From Pseudoalteromonas sp. 0303 (GTDB lineage: Bacteria > Pseudomonadota > Gammaproteobacteria > Enterobacterales > Alteromonadaceae), in the NCBI RefSeq assembly GCF_013349995.1, contig NZ_JABVXF010000008.1, positions 1 to 64,000 of the forward strand: a DNA stretch of 64,000 bases, given 5' to 3'. This document shows positions 1-9,551 of the stretch, piece by piece. A program made the position numbers and the translations under genes. The notes under the pieces were generated by a model. That model searched no databases and was not told the origin of the DNA. It saw only the letters and a list, made by a program, of their open reading frames with translations. The first letter of the stretch is position 1. Every line of letters begins with the position of its first letter.

Positions 1-1
1 A

Positions 2-181
2 CCTCCTATTCTTGAAAGGCTGAATTTCGAACCGGAAAAATGGTTAACACTAACAACTCAATTTGAAAACTTATTTCATGGAGCTGTAGGTCGAGTAGAT
101 GCAATTGAAAATTATTGTAGTAAAACTGCTCGCAGGCGACGAAGTAACTGTACTAATAGTCGATTATTGTTTGCTAGCTAA
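2..181 (+). CDS. C-terminal end of a transposase-like protein (partial)
   Basis: An open frame enters from the left edge and stops at TAA 179-181, giving 59 residues. The text contains PILERLNFEPEKW and then an arginine run before the stop. This resembles the C-terminus of the IS200/Y1-type 'transposase' proteins that are common as single chromosomal genes in Alteromonadales and Vibrio. The catalytic HUH part would lie outside the window, so the assignment rests on recall of the C-terminal pattern only. It could be an intact gene that begins upstream, or a remnant. Confidence 0.45.
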   Translation, partial: PPILERLNFEPEKWLTLTTQFENLFHGAVGRVDAIENYCSKTARRRRSNCTNSRLLFAS

Positions 182-614
182 TTTCTATGTGATTTTTGTA
201 AGGTGGATTTAAGTTCACCGCTTTAGTATGCCTAGAGTTTCTCATACATATTGAAATAGGTCCTAAAATTTAAGAATAAATCAGTACTTTCTAAATAAGT
301 GGTTCTGCAAAGTTATTTTCAACTGAAACTAAGATGAATTTCATTTCAACTCTAAGGCTTTTATTTTTAAGTGACTGTCTTGTTAAAATTTGTCAGCAGA
401 AAGCATTAATCCTAAATAGGGTGGTGTAGGTTGGACTTTAATTTTTATCAACTGGGCGTTTTTTCAGTTACAAACCGTTGAACTAAGCGATAGTATGGCG
501 GTCTGAACAGTACCTATAAAAATGAATATTGAAAACAACAGTAGAGGATCAGACTAATATCCGATATTATTGTTAACATCATTAACAAAACCGACATATA
601 AAAATGGGAGTTTT
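182..614. other. Gene-free stretch before the GNAT gene
   Basis: About 430 AT-rich bases with no convincing reading frame and no clear terminator hairpin. The last part must hold the promoter and ribosome site of the acetyltransferase that follows. I see no conserved element in the rest. Confidence 0.5.
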
Positions 615-1076
615 ATGCAGTTAGTCGATTTAAATCCACATGATCCTGAAGTAGTAAACGTGTTTTCTGATATAGACCGACTCATAAACTCATTATACCC
701 TGTTGCTACCGCCCAATCTTTAAGTGTTGAAGAGTTAGCTGAGCCTAATGTATATGCTATAGGCTTAAGAAATGAAGATGGTATCGTTGCATGTGGCGCA
801 ATTGTGATGCAAGAAGGCAACCCTCCATACGGTGAAATCCGCCGTTTATATGTAAAACCAAGTTACCGTGGTAAAGGTTTGTCACGTCGAATTATGCAAA
901 TATTATTGCATCACGCCGGTGAGCAGCAAATTCCACTAATTCGATTAGAAACAGGTCCTAAGCAAACAGAATCTATTAGCCTATACGAAAACTTAGGTTT
1001 CAATCGTTGTGGTCCGTTTGGTAACTACAGTGAAAATCCACAAAGTTTATTTATGGAGTTAGGGCTTAACCAGTAA
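615..1076 (+). CDS. GNAT family N-acetyltransferase
   Basis: A 153-residue acetyl-CoA-dependent N-acetyltransferase; substrate unknown. The GNAT core is visible: a strand with GEIRRLYVKPSYRGKG (about residues 75-90), where YRGKGLSRRI is the acetyl-CoA pyrophosphate loop (motif A), and then LYENLGFNRCG (motif B) near the C-terminus. A longer frame opens with TTG at 570, but ATG 615 is preceded by GGGAG at 606-610 with good spacing, so I start there. It is a single gene between two unrelated neighbours. Most similar proteins are annotated only as GNAT; targets from amino acids to antibiotics are possible. Confidence 0.8.
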   Translation: MQLVDLNPHDPEVVNVFSDIDRLINSLYPVATAQSLSVEELAEPNVYAIGLRNEDGIVACGAIVMQEGNPPYGEIRRLYVKPSYRGKGLSRRIMQILLHHAGEQQIPLIRLETGPKQTESISLYENLGFNRCGPFGNYSENPQSLFMELGLNQ

Positions 1077-1136
1077 TTTAAGTGTTAGCCATGTTTTAGT
1101 GAGGTCACCTTAATTTATAAATACTCCTTAGAAATC

Positions 1137-1583
1137 ATGTGCTTTACTATGGTTTCACTGGTGGCTGCTTGCGGTGAAAAACCGAAGCTATCTAATTTTA
1201 CTCAAAATAAGCTACCAGACCTTACTATTGGTGCCCACAGGTTCTACTTAAACTCATGTCATTCCCTCACAGGTGTCTTCAATCATGATGGCACCATAAA
1301 AACAAAAGTAATTCTCACATTTCCCACTCGTCCTCTAAGTGTTTGCACTGATAAACAATCACAACTGAATTTTGATGGTACTTATCTGACTGTAAAAATT
1401 TGCCGCACTGCTTTTGGCGCTGGTGGCTGTGGGGTTGAAAAGTATCGCACTAAAGATTTCGAGAATTGGCAAGAGTATATTGGTATTACGTGGAATGATG
1501 AAGAGCAATATGAAGCGTGGAGGCGCTTAGGGTCAAACTCTTCTAAAGCTGATGAAATCACAAAAGTAGTGCCTGTCCACTGA
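1137..1583 (+). CDS. Small putative lipoprotein of unknown function
   Basis: A 148-residue protein I do not recognise. The N-terminus has a lipobox-like LVAAC followed by GEKPK, which suggests lipid attachment at the Cys near residue 12 and a periplasmic location. Several further cysteines are present. From ATG 1137 the signal peptide has no positive charge and is short. An in-frame ATT at 1113 would add eight residues including a Lys, and has GAGGT at 1101-1105 at suitable spacing, so translation may start there at a rare codon, or the start region may be damaged. The last codons (VPVH, stop) coincide with the first copy of a small repeat that recurs downstream. Confidence 0.5.
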   Translation: MCFTMVSLVAACGEKPKLSNFTQNKLPDLTIGAHRFYLNSCHSLTGVFNHDGTIKTKVILTFPTRPLSVCTDKQSQLNFDGTYLTVKICRTAFGAGGCGVEKYRTKDFENWQEYIGITWNDEEQYEAWRRLGSNSSKADEITKVVPVH

Positions 1584-1689
1584 AATGAAGATTGCTTTTA
1601 CTAACATATATTTTTCTAACGCATACTTTTAAAGTGGCTGTCCATTATAAAATTACTCATTTGCCATTTCGAGTGCCTGTCCATTTAAA
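1568..1689 (+). repeat. Three copies of an AGTGCCTGTCCAYT repeat
   Basis: AGTGCCTGTCCACT starts at 1568, AGTGGCTGTCCATT at 1633 and AGTGCCTGTCCATT at 1672. The first copy forms the 3' end of the lipoprotein frame including its stop; the other two lie in the non-coding DNA before speA. The spacings (65 and 39) are irregular, so this is not a simple tandem array. The open frame at 1592-1780 over these copies has no gene-like features. Confidence 0.6.
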
Positions 1690-1789
1690 AGAGTTTATAG
1701 GTTCACAGCTATTTCAAATCCTATTTCAATGGGTGTCTATAAATCTGTTTTTCACATCAAAAATCACTCGTTACGAGTAAAAATTCTTG

Positions 1790-1819
1790 TTGGACTTGAA
1801 TCACTATTTTTCTTTTAAT
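1790..1819 (+). promoter_or_regulatory. Possible sigma70 promoter of speA-speB
   Basis: TTGGAC at 1790-1795 and TTTAAT at 1814-1819 are separated by 18 bases and lie about 55 bases before the speA start. A small inverted repeat, CGGCAA (1823-1828) and TTGCCG (1835-1840), falls in the presumed leader. The match is modest. Confidence 0.3.
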
Positions 1820-1874
1820 GCGCGGCAACAACCCTTGCCGATTTCGGCACTACTAAAATAAAAGAGAAAGATAG

Positions 1875-3788
1875 ATGAAAGAAACAACATCACTAGAACA
1901 AGCTCGCACGAGTTACAATGTTCGTCATTGGAGCCAAGGTTTCTTTGGTATTAATGATCAAGGTGATGTGTATGTTGCGCCAAAGGCCCATGCCCCAGAG
2001 CAAACCATTGCACTAATCGATATCGCACAGCAATTACAAGATAAAGGCTTAAGCTTGCCTGCGTTGGTTCGTTTTCCACAAATTTTACATCATCGTGTAC
2101 ATAGCTTGTGTCAGGCATTTAACACGGCGATTGAAAATTATGGTTACCCAAAAGACTATTTACTTGTTTACCCAATTAAAGTAAACCAACAGCGCGAAGT
2201 TGTTGAAGAAATCGTTGCAAGCCAAGCTGATATTGAAAAGAAGCAATTGGGCCTAGAAGCGGGCAGTAAACCTGAGCTATTAACTGTATTAGCGATGGCT
2301 GAAAAAACCAGTGCTGTCATTGTGTGTAATGGCTACAAAGACCAAGAATACATTCGTTTAGCACTGATTGGTGAAAAGCTAGGTCACAAGGTTTACATTG
2401 TTCTTGAAAAACTGTCTGAGCTAGACATGGTGCTTAGCCAAGCTAAAGAGTTAAACGTAAAGCCGCGTATTGGTATTCGCGTACGTTTAGCGTCGCAAGG
2501 TAAGGGCAAGTGGCAAGCAAGTGGTGGCGAAAAATCAAAATTTGGTTTGTCGGCATCGCAAGTACTCAGTGTGGTTAATCGCTTAAAAGCGTCTGATCAA
2601 CCTGATCTGATCCAACTTGTACACTTTCACTTAGGCTCGCAAATGGCAAACATCCGCGATGTTCGCTTAGGTGTGAGTGAAGCTGCGCGTTTTTACTGTG
2701 AGTTACGCAAGTTAGGTGCACAAATTGATTGCTTAGATGTGGGTGGCGGTTTAGCGGTAGATTATGACGGTACTCGTAGCCAGTCACATAACTCAATGAA
2801 CTACAGCCTAAGTGAATACGCTAATAACATCGTATATACCATTGGTGATACCTGTAAGTTATATGAGCAGCCAATGCCACGCATTATTTCTGAGTCAGGT
2901 CGTGCGTTAACAGCGCACCATGCTGTATTGATCTCGAATGTTATCGGCACCGAAAGCTATGTACCAGAAGACATTCAAGCGCCAGCCGCTGATGCACCAC
3001 TTTTATTAAAAAACATGTGGACATCATGGCAACAGTTAAGTGATGACAATGACGACCGTGCATTAATCGAAATCTATCACGATAGCCAAGGCGATTTAGC
3101 CGAAGCACATAATCAATTTGCACTTGGTTTGTTAGATTTAACAGAGCGAGCATGGGCGGAGCAAGTTAACTTACGTGTATGTTATGAACTTAACAAACAT
3201 ATGGATAACAAAAATCGTTTTCATCGCCCGATTATTGATGAATTAAATGCGCGTTTAGCAGATAAGTTTTTTGTGAACTTTTCATTATTCCAGTCATTAC
3301 CGGATGCATGGGGTATTGACCAAGTGTTTCCTGTTCTACCATTAAGTGGTTTAACAGAAGCACCACAAAAACGCGCCGTGTTACTTGATATTACGTGCGA
3401 TTCAGATGGTGCTATGGAGCATTATGTAGACGGTCAAGGTATTGAAAGCACATTACCTGTGCCAGCATTTAGCGAAGAAAAACCTTACTTAATGGGCTTT
3501 TTCTTAGTGGGTGCTTATCAGGAGATTTTAGGTGATATGCACAACTTATTTGGCGACACACACAGTGCAATTATAAAAATGGATGAGCAAGGTCAGGCGC
3601 AAATCACTGAAGTTAACGAAGGTGATACCGTTGCAGACATGATGCGTTACGTACATTTAGATGTAGAAAGCTTCCAGCAATCTTACGCCCAGCTGGTGGC
3701 TGCTAAATTGCCAGAAACTGAGCAGCAAAGCGTTTTAGATGAGCTGCAAACTGGCTTAAATGGTTACACTTATTTAGAAGAGTTATAA
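1875..3788 (+). CDS. speA: Biosynthetic arginine decarboxylase
   Basis: Converts arginine to agmatine and CO2, the first step of the agmatine route to putrescine; a PLP- and Mg-dependent cytoplasmic enzyme. At 637 residues it is close to the E. coli SpeA length (about 658). The PLP lysine sits in YPIKVNQQ (K102), the alpha/beta-barrel motif HFHLGSQ is near residue 250, and the C-terminal CDSDG motif of this decarboxylase fold is near 507. ATG 1875 follows a purine-rich AGAGAAAG. Agmatinase starts three bases after the stop, so the two enzymes form one transcription unit. Confidence 0.97.
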   Translation: MKETTSLEQARTSYNVRHWSQGFFGINDQGDVYVAPKAHAPEQTIALIDIAQQLQDKGLSLPALVRFPQILHHRVHSLCQAFNTAIENYGYPKDYLLVYPIKVNQQREVVEEIVASQADIEKKQLGLEAGSKPELLTVLAMAEKTSAVIVCNGYKDQEYIRLALIGEKLGHKVYIVLEKLSELDMVLSQAKELNVKPRIGIRVRLASQGKGKWQASGGEKSKFGLSASQVLSVVNRLKASDQPDLIQLVHFHLGSQMANIRDVRLGVSEAARFYCELRKLGAQIDCLDVGGGLAVDYDGTRSQSHNSMNYSLSEYANNIVYTIGDTCKLYEQPMPRIISESGRALTAHHAVLISNVIGTESYVPEDIQAPAADAPLLLKNMWTSWQQLSDDNDDRALIEIYHDSQGDLAEAHNQFALGLLDLTERAWAEQVNLRVCYELNKHMDNKNRFHRPIIDELNARLADKFFVNFSLFQSLPDAWGIDQVFPVLPLSGLTEAPQKRAVLLDITCDSDGAMEHYVDGQGIESTLPVPAFSEEKPYLMGFFLVGAYQEILGDMHNLFGDTHSAIIKMDEQGQAQITEVNEGDTVADMMRYVHLDVESFQQSYAQLVAAKLPETEQQSVLDELQTGLNGYTYLEEL

Positions 3789-3791
3789 GCA

Positions 3792-4715
3792 ATGTCGACA
3801 TTGTTTGACCACACAGATCATTCATTGTACTCAAACGGCATGACGTTTTTACGTCAGCCGATGGTGCAAAACATCACTGCAATCGATGCCGATGTAGTGG
3901 TGTTAGGTTTACCCTTTGATTTGGCGACCTCAGGTCGCCCAGGTGCACGTTTAGGCCCTGACGCAATTCGTCGTGCCTCAGTGCACCTGGCATGGGAAGA
4001 AACCAAGTACCCGTGGACTTTTCCGTTGTTTGAGCGTTTAAAATTAGCTGATGCGGGTGATTTTACTTACCCAGTAGGCGACCCAGAATATTTTACCGCG
4101 CAGTTAGAGTTAGCGGCTGAGCAAATTCTTCGCCAAGGTAAAACATTATTGGGTTTAGGTGGCGACCACTTTGTGACTTTGCCATTACTACGTGCTCACG
4201 CTAAGCAGCACGGTAAAATGGCATTAGTGCATTTTGATGCCCACACAGATACTTACAGCAATGGTTCGCGCTATGATCACGGCACCATGTTTTATCATGC
4301 GCCGATGGAAGGGCTTATTGATGTTGATCACAGTATTCAAATTGGTATTCGTACTGACTTTGATCAGAGCAAGCATGAGTTTGCGGTGATTGATGCAATG
4401 GCAGCCAATGATTTGCCAGCGCAAGATATCGCAGAGCAAATCAAAGCACGTGTTGGTGACTTACCTGTGTATCTAACCTTTGATATTGATTGCCTTGATC
4501 CAGCATTTGCTCCAGGGACAGGCACTCCAGTGTGTGGTGGCTTTACCAGCGATAAAGTACTCAAAGTACTTCGTGCATTGAAAGGCATTAATATGGTCGG
4601 TATGGATGTGGTTGAAGTGTCGCCATCTTATGACCAAAGTGAATTAACGGCGATTGCCGCAGCGACCATTGCCAATGAGTTATTACACTTATGGGCTTTG
4701 AGGCATAAATACTAA
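3792..4715 (+). CDS. speB: Agmatinase (ureohydrolase family)
   Basis: Hydrolyses agmatine to putrescine and urea, completing the pathway begun by the preceding speA. The 307-residue protein shows all ureohydrolase manganese ligand motifs: GGDH (H126), FDAHTD (D149, H151, D153) and FDIDCLDP (about residues 230-236). The arginase family shares this fold, but the coupling to speA three bases upstream favours agmatine as substrate. An intrinsic terminator follows. Confidence 0.95.
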   Translation: MSTLFDHTDHSLYSNGMTFLRQPMVQNITAIDADVVVLGLPFDLATSGRPGARLGPDAIRRASVHLAWEETKYPWTFPLFERLKLADAGDFTYPVGDPEYFTAQLELAAEQILRQGKTLLGLGGDHFVTLPLLRAHAKQHGKMALVHFDAHTDTYSNGSRYDHGTMFYHAPMEGLIDVDHSIQIGIRTDFDQSKHEFAVIDAMAANDLPAQDIAEQIKARVGDLPVYLTFDIDCLDPAFAPGTGTPVCGGFTSDKVLKVLRALKGINMVGMDVVEVSPSYDQSELTAIAAATIANELLHLWALRHKY

Positions 4716-4726
4716 ATGAGAGAGAC

Positions 4727-4755
4727 AAAGAGCGCCATTAGGCGCTCTTTTTTTG
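4727..4755 (+). terminator. Intrinsic terminator after speB
   Basis: GAGCGCC (4730-4736), loop ATTA, GGCGCTC (4741-4747), then seven T. The stem extends with AAA/TTT on both sides, so it may also serve the convergent mltD gene. Confidence 0.9.
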
Positions 4756-4771
4756 ATATTAGATGAAGCAA

Positions 4772-6358
4772 TTAAGCGCTTCTAACATCAACCTTTAATT
4801 TAAGCTTTTGCCCAGGTTGAATGTATTTTTGCCCAGCTAATGAGTTCCATTTAATAATATCTTCTACAGACACATTAAACTTAGCAGCAATGCGCGCTAA
4901 CGAGTCACCACGACGAACTTTATAGGTAATGGTGCGCTCTTTGATTTGTGTAGCAGCAAGTTGTGACTTTTCCTGTTTATACACAGTTAGCTTTTGACCA
5001 ACACGCAGTACCGCGTCTTTTTTCAGCTTATTCCATGTTGCAAGTTCAGCTATGGTGACATCGTACTCACGGCTGATATCCCATAGTGTATCGCCACTGG
5101 CCACTTTATGACTAAGTTTTTTACGTGTTGCTTTATTCGCTGCCATACGCACTGATTTTGGTAAATGCTGGCTATTAATCTCCCCATCGCTCAGTGGCAC
5201 AAGTAATTGCTGACCAACACGAATAGTATTCGATGAAAGCTTATTCAGGGTTTTAATCGCGTTTGTGCTTGTTGAAAACTTCTTCGCAATCACAGATAAA
5301 CTGTCACCGCGTGCTACCACATATTGCTGCCAGCGTAGGCGGTCTTTTTGCTCTGTTTTAGCTAGCTTGTCAGTAAACGCTTCAACTTTATCAGACGGTA
5401 ATAATAAAAAGTGTGGGCCGTTTGGATCCGTCGCCCAGCGATTGAAGCCAGGGTTCAAACGATAAAGCTCTGTTAAGCTAATACCTGCCATGTCAGCGGC
5501 AAGTGCTAAGTCAATTTGACTTCCTACATTAACTGCTTCAACGACTTGAGCATTAATTATTGGCTGCCACTTAACACCAAATTCGTCACTACGCTTTACT
5601 AGATCAGACAGCGCTAACAGCTTAGGTACGTAGGCAGTGGTCTCTCTTGGTAAATCAAGTGACCAAAAATCCGTTGGTAAATGCTTTTTACGGTTCTTTT
5701 TAATGGCACGCAGTAAACGACCTTCACCTGAGTTATAGGCTGCAATGGCATTTAGCCAATCGCCTTCTAAGGTTTTGTGTAAATATGATAAGTAATCTAG
5801 CGCTGCACGGGTCGATTGCACAATGTCACGGCGACCGTCATACCACCAGTTCTGTTTTAAATCGAAACGCTCACCAGTTTGTGGCATAAATTGCCAGATG
5901 CCAGAAGCACTGCGATGTGAATAACCAAATGGGTCAAACGCACTTTCTACAATAGGTAAAAGCGCAATTTCGATTGGCATTTGACGCTTTTCGACTTCTT
6001 CTACAATAAAGTATAGGTAAGGCTCAGCGCGTTTAGAGATACGATCTAAATAGGCCTGATGACGTGCATAATAGTTACGTTCAGCAACAACTGGGCGGTT
6101 TTGTGGCACATCAATCGAAAGCTGATAGCGAATACGCTCCCATACATCATCAAATACAGGAGGCGGCTCATCAATATCGGTTAATTGTTGATATTGAGCG
6201 TTAATCATCAATGCATCATTGATATCGCTCGGACTTGCGCCGTCTAATTGTTGCTCAACATTATTGCTTGCAACATCTGTACTTGCTGAATCAGAAGCTG
6301 TTAATTGACAGCCACTTAAAATCAGCGCAAGTGATAAAACTAAAGGAGACTTATACAT
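4772..6358 (-). CDS. mltD: Membrane-bound lytic transglycosylase D
   Basis: An outer-membrane lipoprotein that cleaves peptidoglycan between MurNAc and GlcNAc. The 528 residues begin with a signal peptide and lipobox LSGC (Cys17). The SLT domain spans roughly residues 105-225 with catalytic Glu138 in VESAFDP followed by SASGIWQFM. Three LysM peptidoglycan-binding repeats follow, at about 345-390, 417-460 and 478-522, each with the GDSL/GDTL-type start. E. coli MltD is shorter and has fewer LysM units (two, from memory). It stands next to gloB, as in E. coli. Confidence 0.95.
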   Translation of the reverse strand: MYKSPLVLSLALILSGCQLTASDSASTDVASNNVEQQLDGASPSDINDALMINAQYQQLTDIDEPPPVFDDVWERIRYQLSIDVPQNRPVVAERNYYARHQAYLDRISKRAEPYLYFIVEEVEKRQMPIEIALLPIVESAFDPFGYSHRSASGIWQFMPQTGERFDLKQNWWYDGRRDIVQSTRAALDYLSYLHKTLEGDWLNAIAAYNSGEGRLLRAIKKNRKKHLPTDFWSLDLPRETTAYVPKLLALSDLVKRSDEFGVKWQPIINAQVVEAVNVGSQIDLALAADMAGISLTELYRLNPGFNRWATDPNGPHFLLLPSDKVEAFTDKLAKTEQKDRLRWQQYVVARGDSLSVIAKKFSTSTNAIKTLNKLSSNTIRVGQQLLVPLSDGEINSQHLPKSVRMAANKATRKKLSHKVASGDTLWDISREYDVTIAELATWNKLKKDAVLRVGQKLTVYKQEKSQLAATQIKERTITYKVRRGDSLARIAAKFNVSVEDIIKWNSLAGQKYIQPGQKLKLKVDVRSA

Positions 6359-6505
6359 ATATACCCATACATCAGGTAAAAAAACTCGGCGAATATTACC
6401 TGCTCTGAGAACATATTGCCACTTTATGACCAGTTTATGTCAGCTTATTATTGCAAGATGCTGATCTAAATATACAAAATTGTAACTACCGGCGTTTACG
6501 TTTTT

Positions 6506-7279
6506 TTAAAAGTTATCTTTCCAGGCTCTGAGACCTGCAAAGCGTTGCCAAGGTTCATTCAGATCCAAATTAATTTTTAGCTCATCAGGCAGCTCATCAG
6601 TGATTGTTGCTATATTGCTACGTAAAAATGGATTTATTTGTTTTTCCACGCCTAATTGAGTTGGTAAACTTATTTCGTCTTTGGCGCGCAGAGTATCAAC
6701 TTCATCACTGTAGCTGAGTAAGTACTCATTGTTTGGTTCAACGGCTTTTGCGAAGGCTAAGTTGGCTTGCGTGTATTCATGGGTGCAGTAGATTTTACAC
6801 TCATCTGGCAGGGCTCTTAGTTTACATAACGAGTGCCACATTTGTTCTGCGCTGCCTTCGAATAATCGTCCGCAGCCAGCACTGAATAAGGTGTCGCCAG
6901 TAAAACTTAATTCGTCGTTAATGTAACAAATATGGTCTAGGGTATGACCAGGTGTCGCAAGCACGGTAAAGGTGTAATCATACACAGTGACTTTATCCGC
7001 TTCTGATACGCCATGAGTAATACCTTTAAAAGGGCTATGTCTTGGCCCATAAACAGGAATATCACGAAATTCCTTAACCAGTGCACCAACGCCATCGGTA
7101 TGATCATAATGGTGGTGAGTAATCAAAATACCGCTAAGTGTTAAGTTATGTTCGCTCAGATAGTTTAAAACTGGCTCTGCTTGACCGGGGTCGACGACCC
7201 AGGCTGTTTGCTCAGCTTCACTGCTGATGCACCAAATGTAATTATCAGAAAAGGCTTTAATTGCTTTAACTTGCACCAT
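6506..7279 (-). CDS. gloB: Hydroxyacylglutathione hydrolase (glyoxalase II)
   Basis: Hydrolyses S-lactoylglutathione to lactate and glutathione, ending methylglyoxal detoxification. The 257-residue metallo-beta-lactamase-fold protein carries THHHYDH (residues 54-60), the two-metal site of glyoxalase II, GHTLDH, FTGDTLF, THEYT, and the C-terminal FLRSN helix typical of the substrate-binding domain. It is divergent from the methyltransferase at 7333, with 53 bases between the starts, the same arrangement as gloB-yafS in E. coli. Confidence 0.95.
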   Translation of the reverse strand: MVQVKAIKAFSDNYIWCISSEAEQTAWVVDPGQAEPVLNYLSEHNLTLSGILITHHHYDHTDGVGALVKEFRDIPVYGPRHSPFKGITHGVSEADKVTVYDYTFTVLATPGHTLDHICYINDELSFTGDTLFSAGCGRLFEGSAEQMWHSLCKLRALPDECKIYCTHEYTQANLAFAKAVEPNNEYLLSYSDEVDTLRAKDEISLPTQLGVEKQINPFLRSNIATITDELPDELKINLDLNEPWQRFAGLRAWKDNF

Positions 7280-7332
7280 GTTTAATTGCTCTATAAAGTG
7301 ACAGTTAACACACAGTATAACGAGCTCAGAAA

Positions 7333-8091
7333 ATGAAACCAGCCCTTAGTTTTCAAGAAGGTCCTAAGCCATACACTTGGCAGCAGTTCCCTCATGGTGA
7401 CTATTTACGTGCTGAAATTGAACGTAAGCTAACGCCATGGCTGCCACGCATGTTTGGCTATCACATGCTCAAACTTGGGAATTTAAGTGGCGAGCTGGCA
7501 ACCAGTGAAAGTCCTATTAAGCACCAAGTTTGTGTCGCAGAGCAGGGGCTTTTTACTGGTGTTATTGCTGATGTCGATGAGCTGCCTTTTTATGAGCACA
7601 GTGTTGATGCCTGCATATTATCGCATTGCTTAGAATATCATTCTGATCCACACCACATCTTACGTGAAGCACATCGTACTTTAATTCCCGGTGGCTATCT
7701 GGTGATCACGGGCTTTAACCCGTTTAGCTTGTGTGGCTTGGCGCAGCTTTTACCTTTTAGTCGCCAAAAGTTACCTTGGACAGGGCGCTTTTTTACGCCA
7801 TCACGAGTAAAAGACTGGTTGAATCTATTAGGCTTTGAGATTATTTCGGACGAGCGATTTATTCATTCATCGCTTGCAAGAGGCAACCGTTTGTCGCGTT
7901 TTGCAGCATGGCGGAGTTTTGGTCAACAATATTTAAAGCCAATGGGTAGTGTGTATATGCTGGTGGCTCGAAAACGTGTGGCCCCGCTGACACCAATTAA
8001 ACCTAAATGGCATGCAAGGCCGCAATTTTCGCCGGTAAAAGGAGCAGGGCTCAGGCAAACATCAAAGCAGCACTGTGAGCGGGATAGCTAA
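7333..8091 (+). CDS. Class I SAM-dependent methyltransferase (YafS-like)
   Basis: A 252-residue putative methyltransferase of unknown substrate. The C-terminal half of a methyltransferase_11-type fold is visible: DACILSHCLEYHSDPHHIL, then the beta5 region LIPGGYLVITGFNP. The N-terminal glycine-rich SAM loop is poorly conserved. Its position between gloB and rnhA matches yafS of E. coli. The last 30 bases overlap the end of the convergent gene at 8062-8925. Confidence 0.8.
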   Translation: MKPALSFQEGPKPYTWQQFPHGDYLRAEIERKLTPWLPRMFGYHMLKLGNLSGELATSESPIKHQVCVAEQGLFTGVIADVDELPFYEHSVDACILSHCLEYHSDPHHILREAHRTLIPGGYLVITGFNPFSLCGLAQLLPFSRQKLPWTGRFFTPSRVKDWLNLLGFEIISDERFIHSSLARGNRLSRFAAWRSFGQQYLKPMGSVYMLVARKRVAPLTPIKPKWHARPQFSPVKGAGLRQTSKQHCERDS

Positions 8092-8925
8092 ATAGTGTTG
8101 TTGCGTGTCTGTTTTACTTGGATACTGACCTGCACGAATATTTAATTGAATAGAAGGGTGCAACAGCTTTGGTACTGCCAAGGTTGCATCGCGGCCTTCC
8201 CGAGTCGCAATAAAGCTTTGTTTATCCCCTTTTAAATGAATGTTTTGCTCACGCTGCTCTTTCACTGTGGTTTTGTTCGCAAGAGGGCGGCCATCTGGTT
8301 GATAGTCATGACACATCCAAAGTACGGTATCGTCAGGAAAAGCTAAAATTCGCTGTAGTGAGTCATATAACTCACCGGCACTGCCTCCTGGGAAATCACA
8401 GCGGGCTGTGCCACTGTCTGGCATAAAGAAGGTGTCACCAACAAATACATTGCCATCAATGTGAAAACACACGCTGTCAGGGGTATGGCCCGGTGTGGCA
8501 ATCACATCTACTGTGTAATCACCTAACGGAAATTGTGCTTTATCAGCAAATAAAGCATCAAAAGGTTCACCATTACATGGCATATCAAGATTATAAAGTT
8601 GGCTAAAGTGTTGTTGCACTTGTGTGATCCCTTCACCCGTGCCGAGTTTACAAGGGTGTGTGTCTTGTAATTGCTGCTTTATGTAACTTGCTGCAGTGAT
8701 ATGGTCAGCATGGGCATGAGTTTCAAGGAGCCATTGTAGTGTCAGCTGCTCAGTCTTTATATAGTTGATGATCTCATTGGCGGTGGTAAAACTTAACTCA
8801 CCACTTGGCATATCAAAATCAGCTGGCGCATCAATCAGCAAGCACTGTTTAGTGTTTTCGCAACTGACTAAGTAACAGAGGGTGGCACTTTGTTGATGAA
8901 AAAAAGAGTGAATGCGCAGAGCCAT
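8062..8925 (-). CDS. Metallo-beta-lactamase-fold hydrolase, persulfide-dioxygenase-like
   Basis: A 287-residue protein with ETHAHADH (H70, H72, D74, H75), GHTPDS, FVGDTFFMPDSG and CHDYQP. TARCDFPGG is typical of the ETHE1/Blh persulfide dioxygenase branch, which oxidises glutathione persulfide to sulfite with one iron. No rhodanese domain is attached. The longest frame begins with TTG at 8955, but AAGGA six bases before ATG 8925 marks the better start. It interrupts the otherwise E. coli-like order gloB-yafS-rnhA and overlaps the methyltransferase end by 30 bases. Sulfur oxidation is inferred from family motifs. Confidence 0.8.
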   Translation of the reverse strand: MALRIHSFFHQQSATLCYLVSCENTKQCLLIDAPADFDMPSGELSFTTANEIINYIKTEQLTLQWLLETHAHADHITAASYIKQQLQDTHPCKLGTGEGITQVQQHFSQLYNLDMPCNGEPFDALFADKAQFPLGDYTVDVIATPGHTPDSVCFHIDGNVFVGDTFFMPDSGTARCDFPGGSAGELYDSLQRILAFPDDTVLWMCHDYQPDGRPLANKTTVKEQREQNIHLKGDKQSFIATREGRDATLAVPKLLHPSIQLNIRAGQYPSKTDTQQHYLAIPLTVLL

Positions 8926-9015
8926 AATGAATCCTTTATATTTCTTTATAGCCAAATCTTATAACATATAACAAAAATATAAAACGGCCTGCGCCAAGTT
9001 TATTTCAAGGGGCTT

Positions 9016-9483
9016 TTAATTATCGTCGTAACCTGTGTCTTCAAGTAATTGATCGCTGCCAGCTGCTTCGCGGGCAAGATCGTCAACAATCTCATTGTAT
9101 TTATTGCCGCTATGGCCTTTTACCCAACGCCACTCTACCTCGTGTTGTTGGCAGGCAGCATCGAGTCGTTTCCATAAATCGACATTCTTAACTGGTTTTT
9201 TAGCAGCGGTTTTCCAGCCGCGCTTTTTCCAATTTTCAACCCATGACTCAATGCCTTGTTTCACATATTGGCTATCGGTCGTCAGAATGACGTGACAAGA
9301 GCGGGTGAGGGTTTCTAGTGCAACGATAGCTGCGAGCATTTCCATCCGATTATTTGTTGTTAGGGTGTAGCCTTGACTTAACTGCTTTTCGTGGCCGTTG
9401 TATCGCATCACGATGCCATACCCTCCAGGCCCTGGATTTCCTAAACATGATCCATCGGTGTAAATCTCTACGGTTTTCTGCAC
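9016..9483 (-). CDS. rnhA: Ribonuclease HI
   Basis: Degrades the RNA strand of RNA-DNA hybrids. I place the start at GTG 9483, preceded by AAGGT at suitable distance, which gives 155 residues, exactly the E. coli length, and puts the catalytic residues at the standard numbers D10 (YTDGS), E48 (NNRMEM), D70 (TTDSQY), H124 (KGHSG) and D134. The frame could run further upstream to 9603, but that would overlap the divergent dnaQ. The rnhA-dnaQ divergent pair with only 68 bases between starts is conserved in enterobacteria. Confidence 0.97.
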   Translation of the reverse strand: MQKTVEIYTDGSCLGNPGPGGYGIVMRYNGHEKQLSQGYTLTTNNRMEMLAAIVALETLTRSCHVILTTDSQYVKQGIESWVENWKKRGWKTAAKKPVKNVDLWKRLDAACQQHEVEWRWVKGHSGNKYNEIVDDLAREAAGSDQLLEDTGYDDN

Positions 9484-9551
9484 TGTTTTACCTTGATATT
9501 GTGTACAATAAAGTGAATATAGAAAGATACCAGAGTCAGGCTTAAGACGAT

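Noticed and set aside
1592..1780. Open frame of 62 codons after the lipoprotein gene
   Set aside because: It runs through the AGTGCCTGTCCAYT repeats, has no convincing ribosome site and no recognisable protein features.
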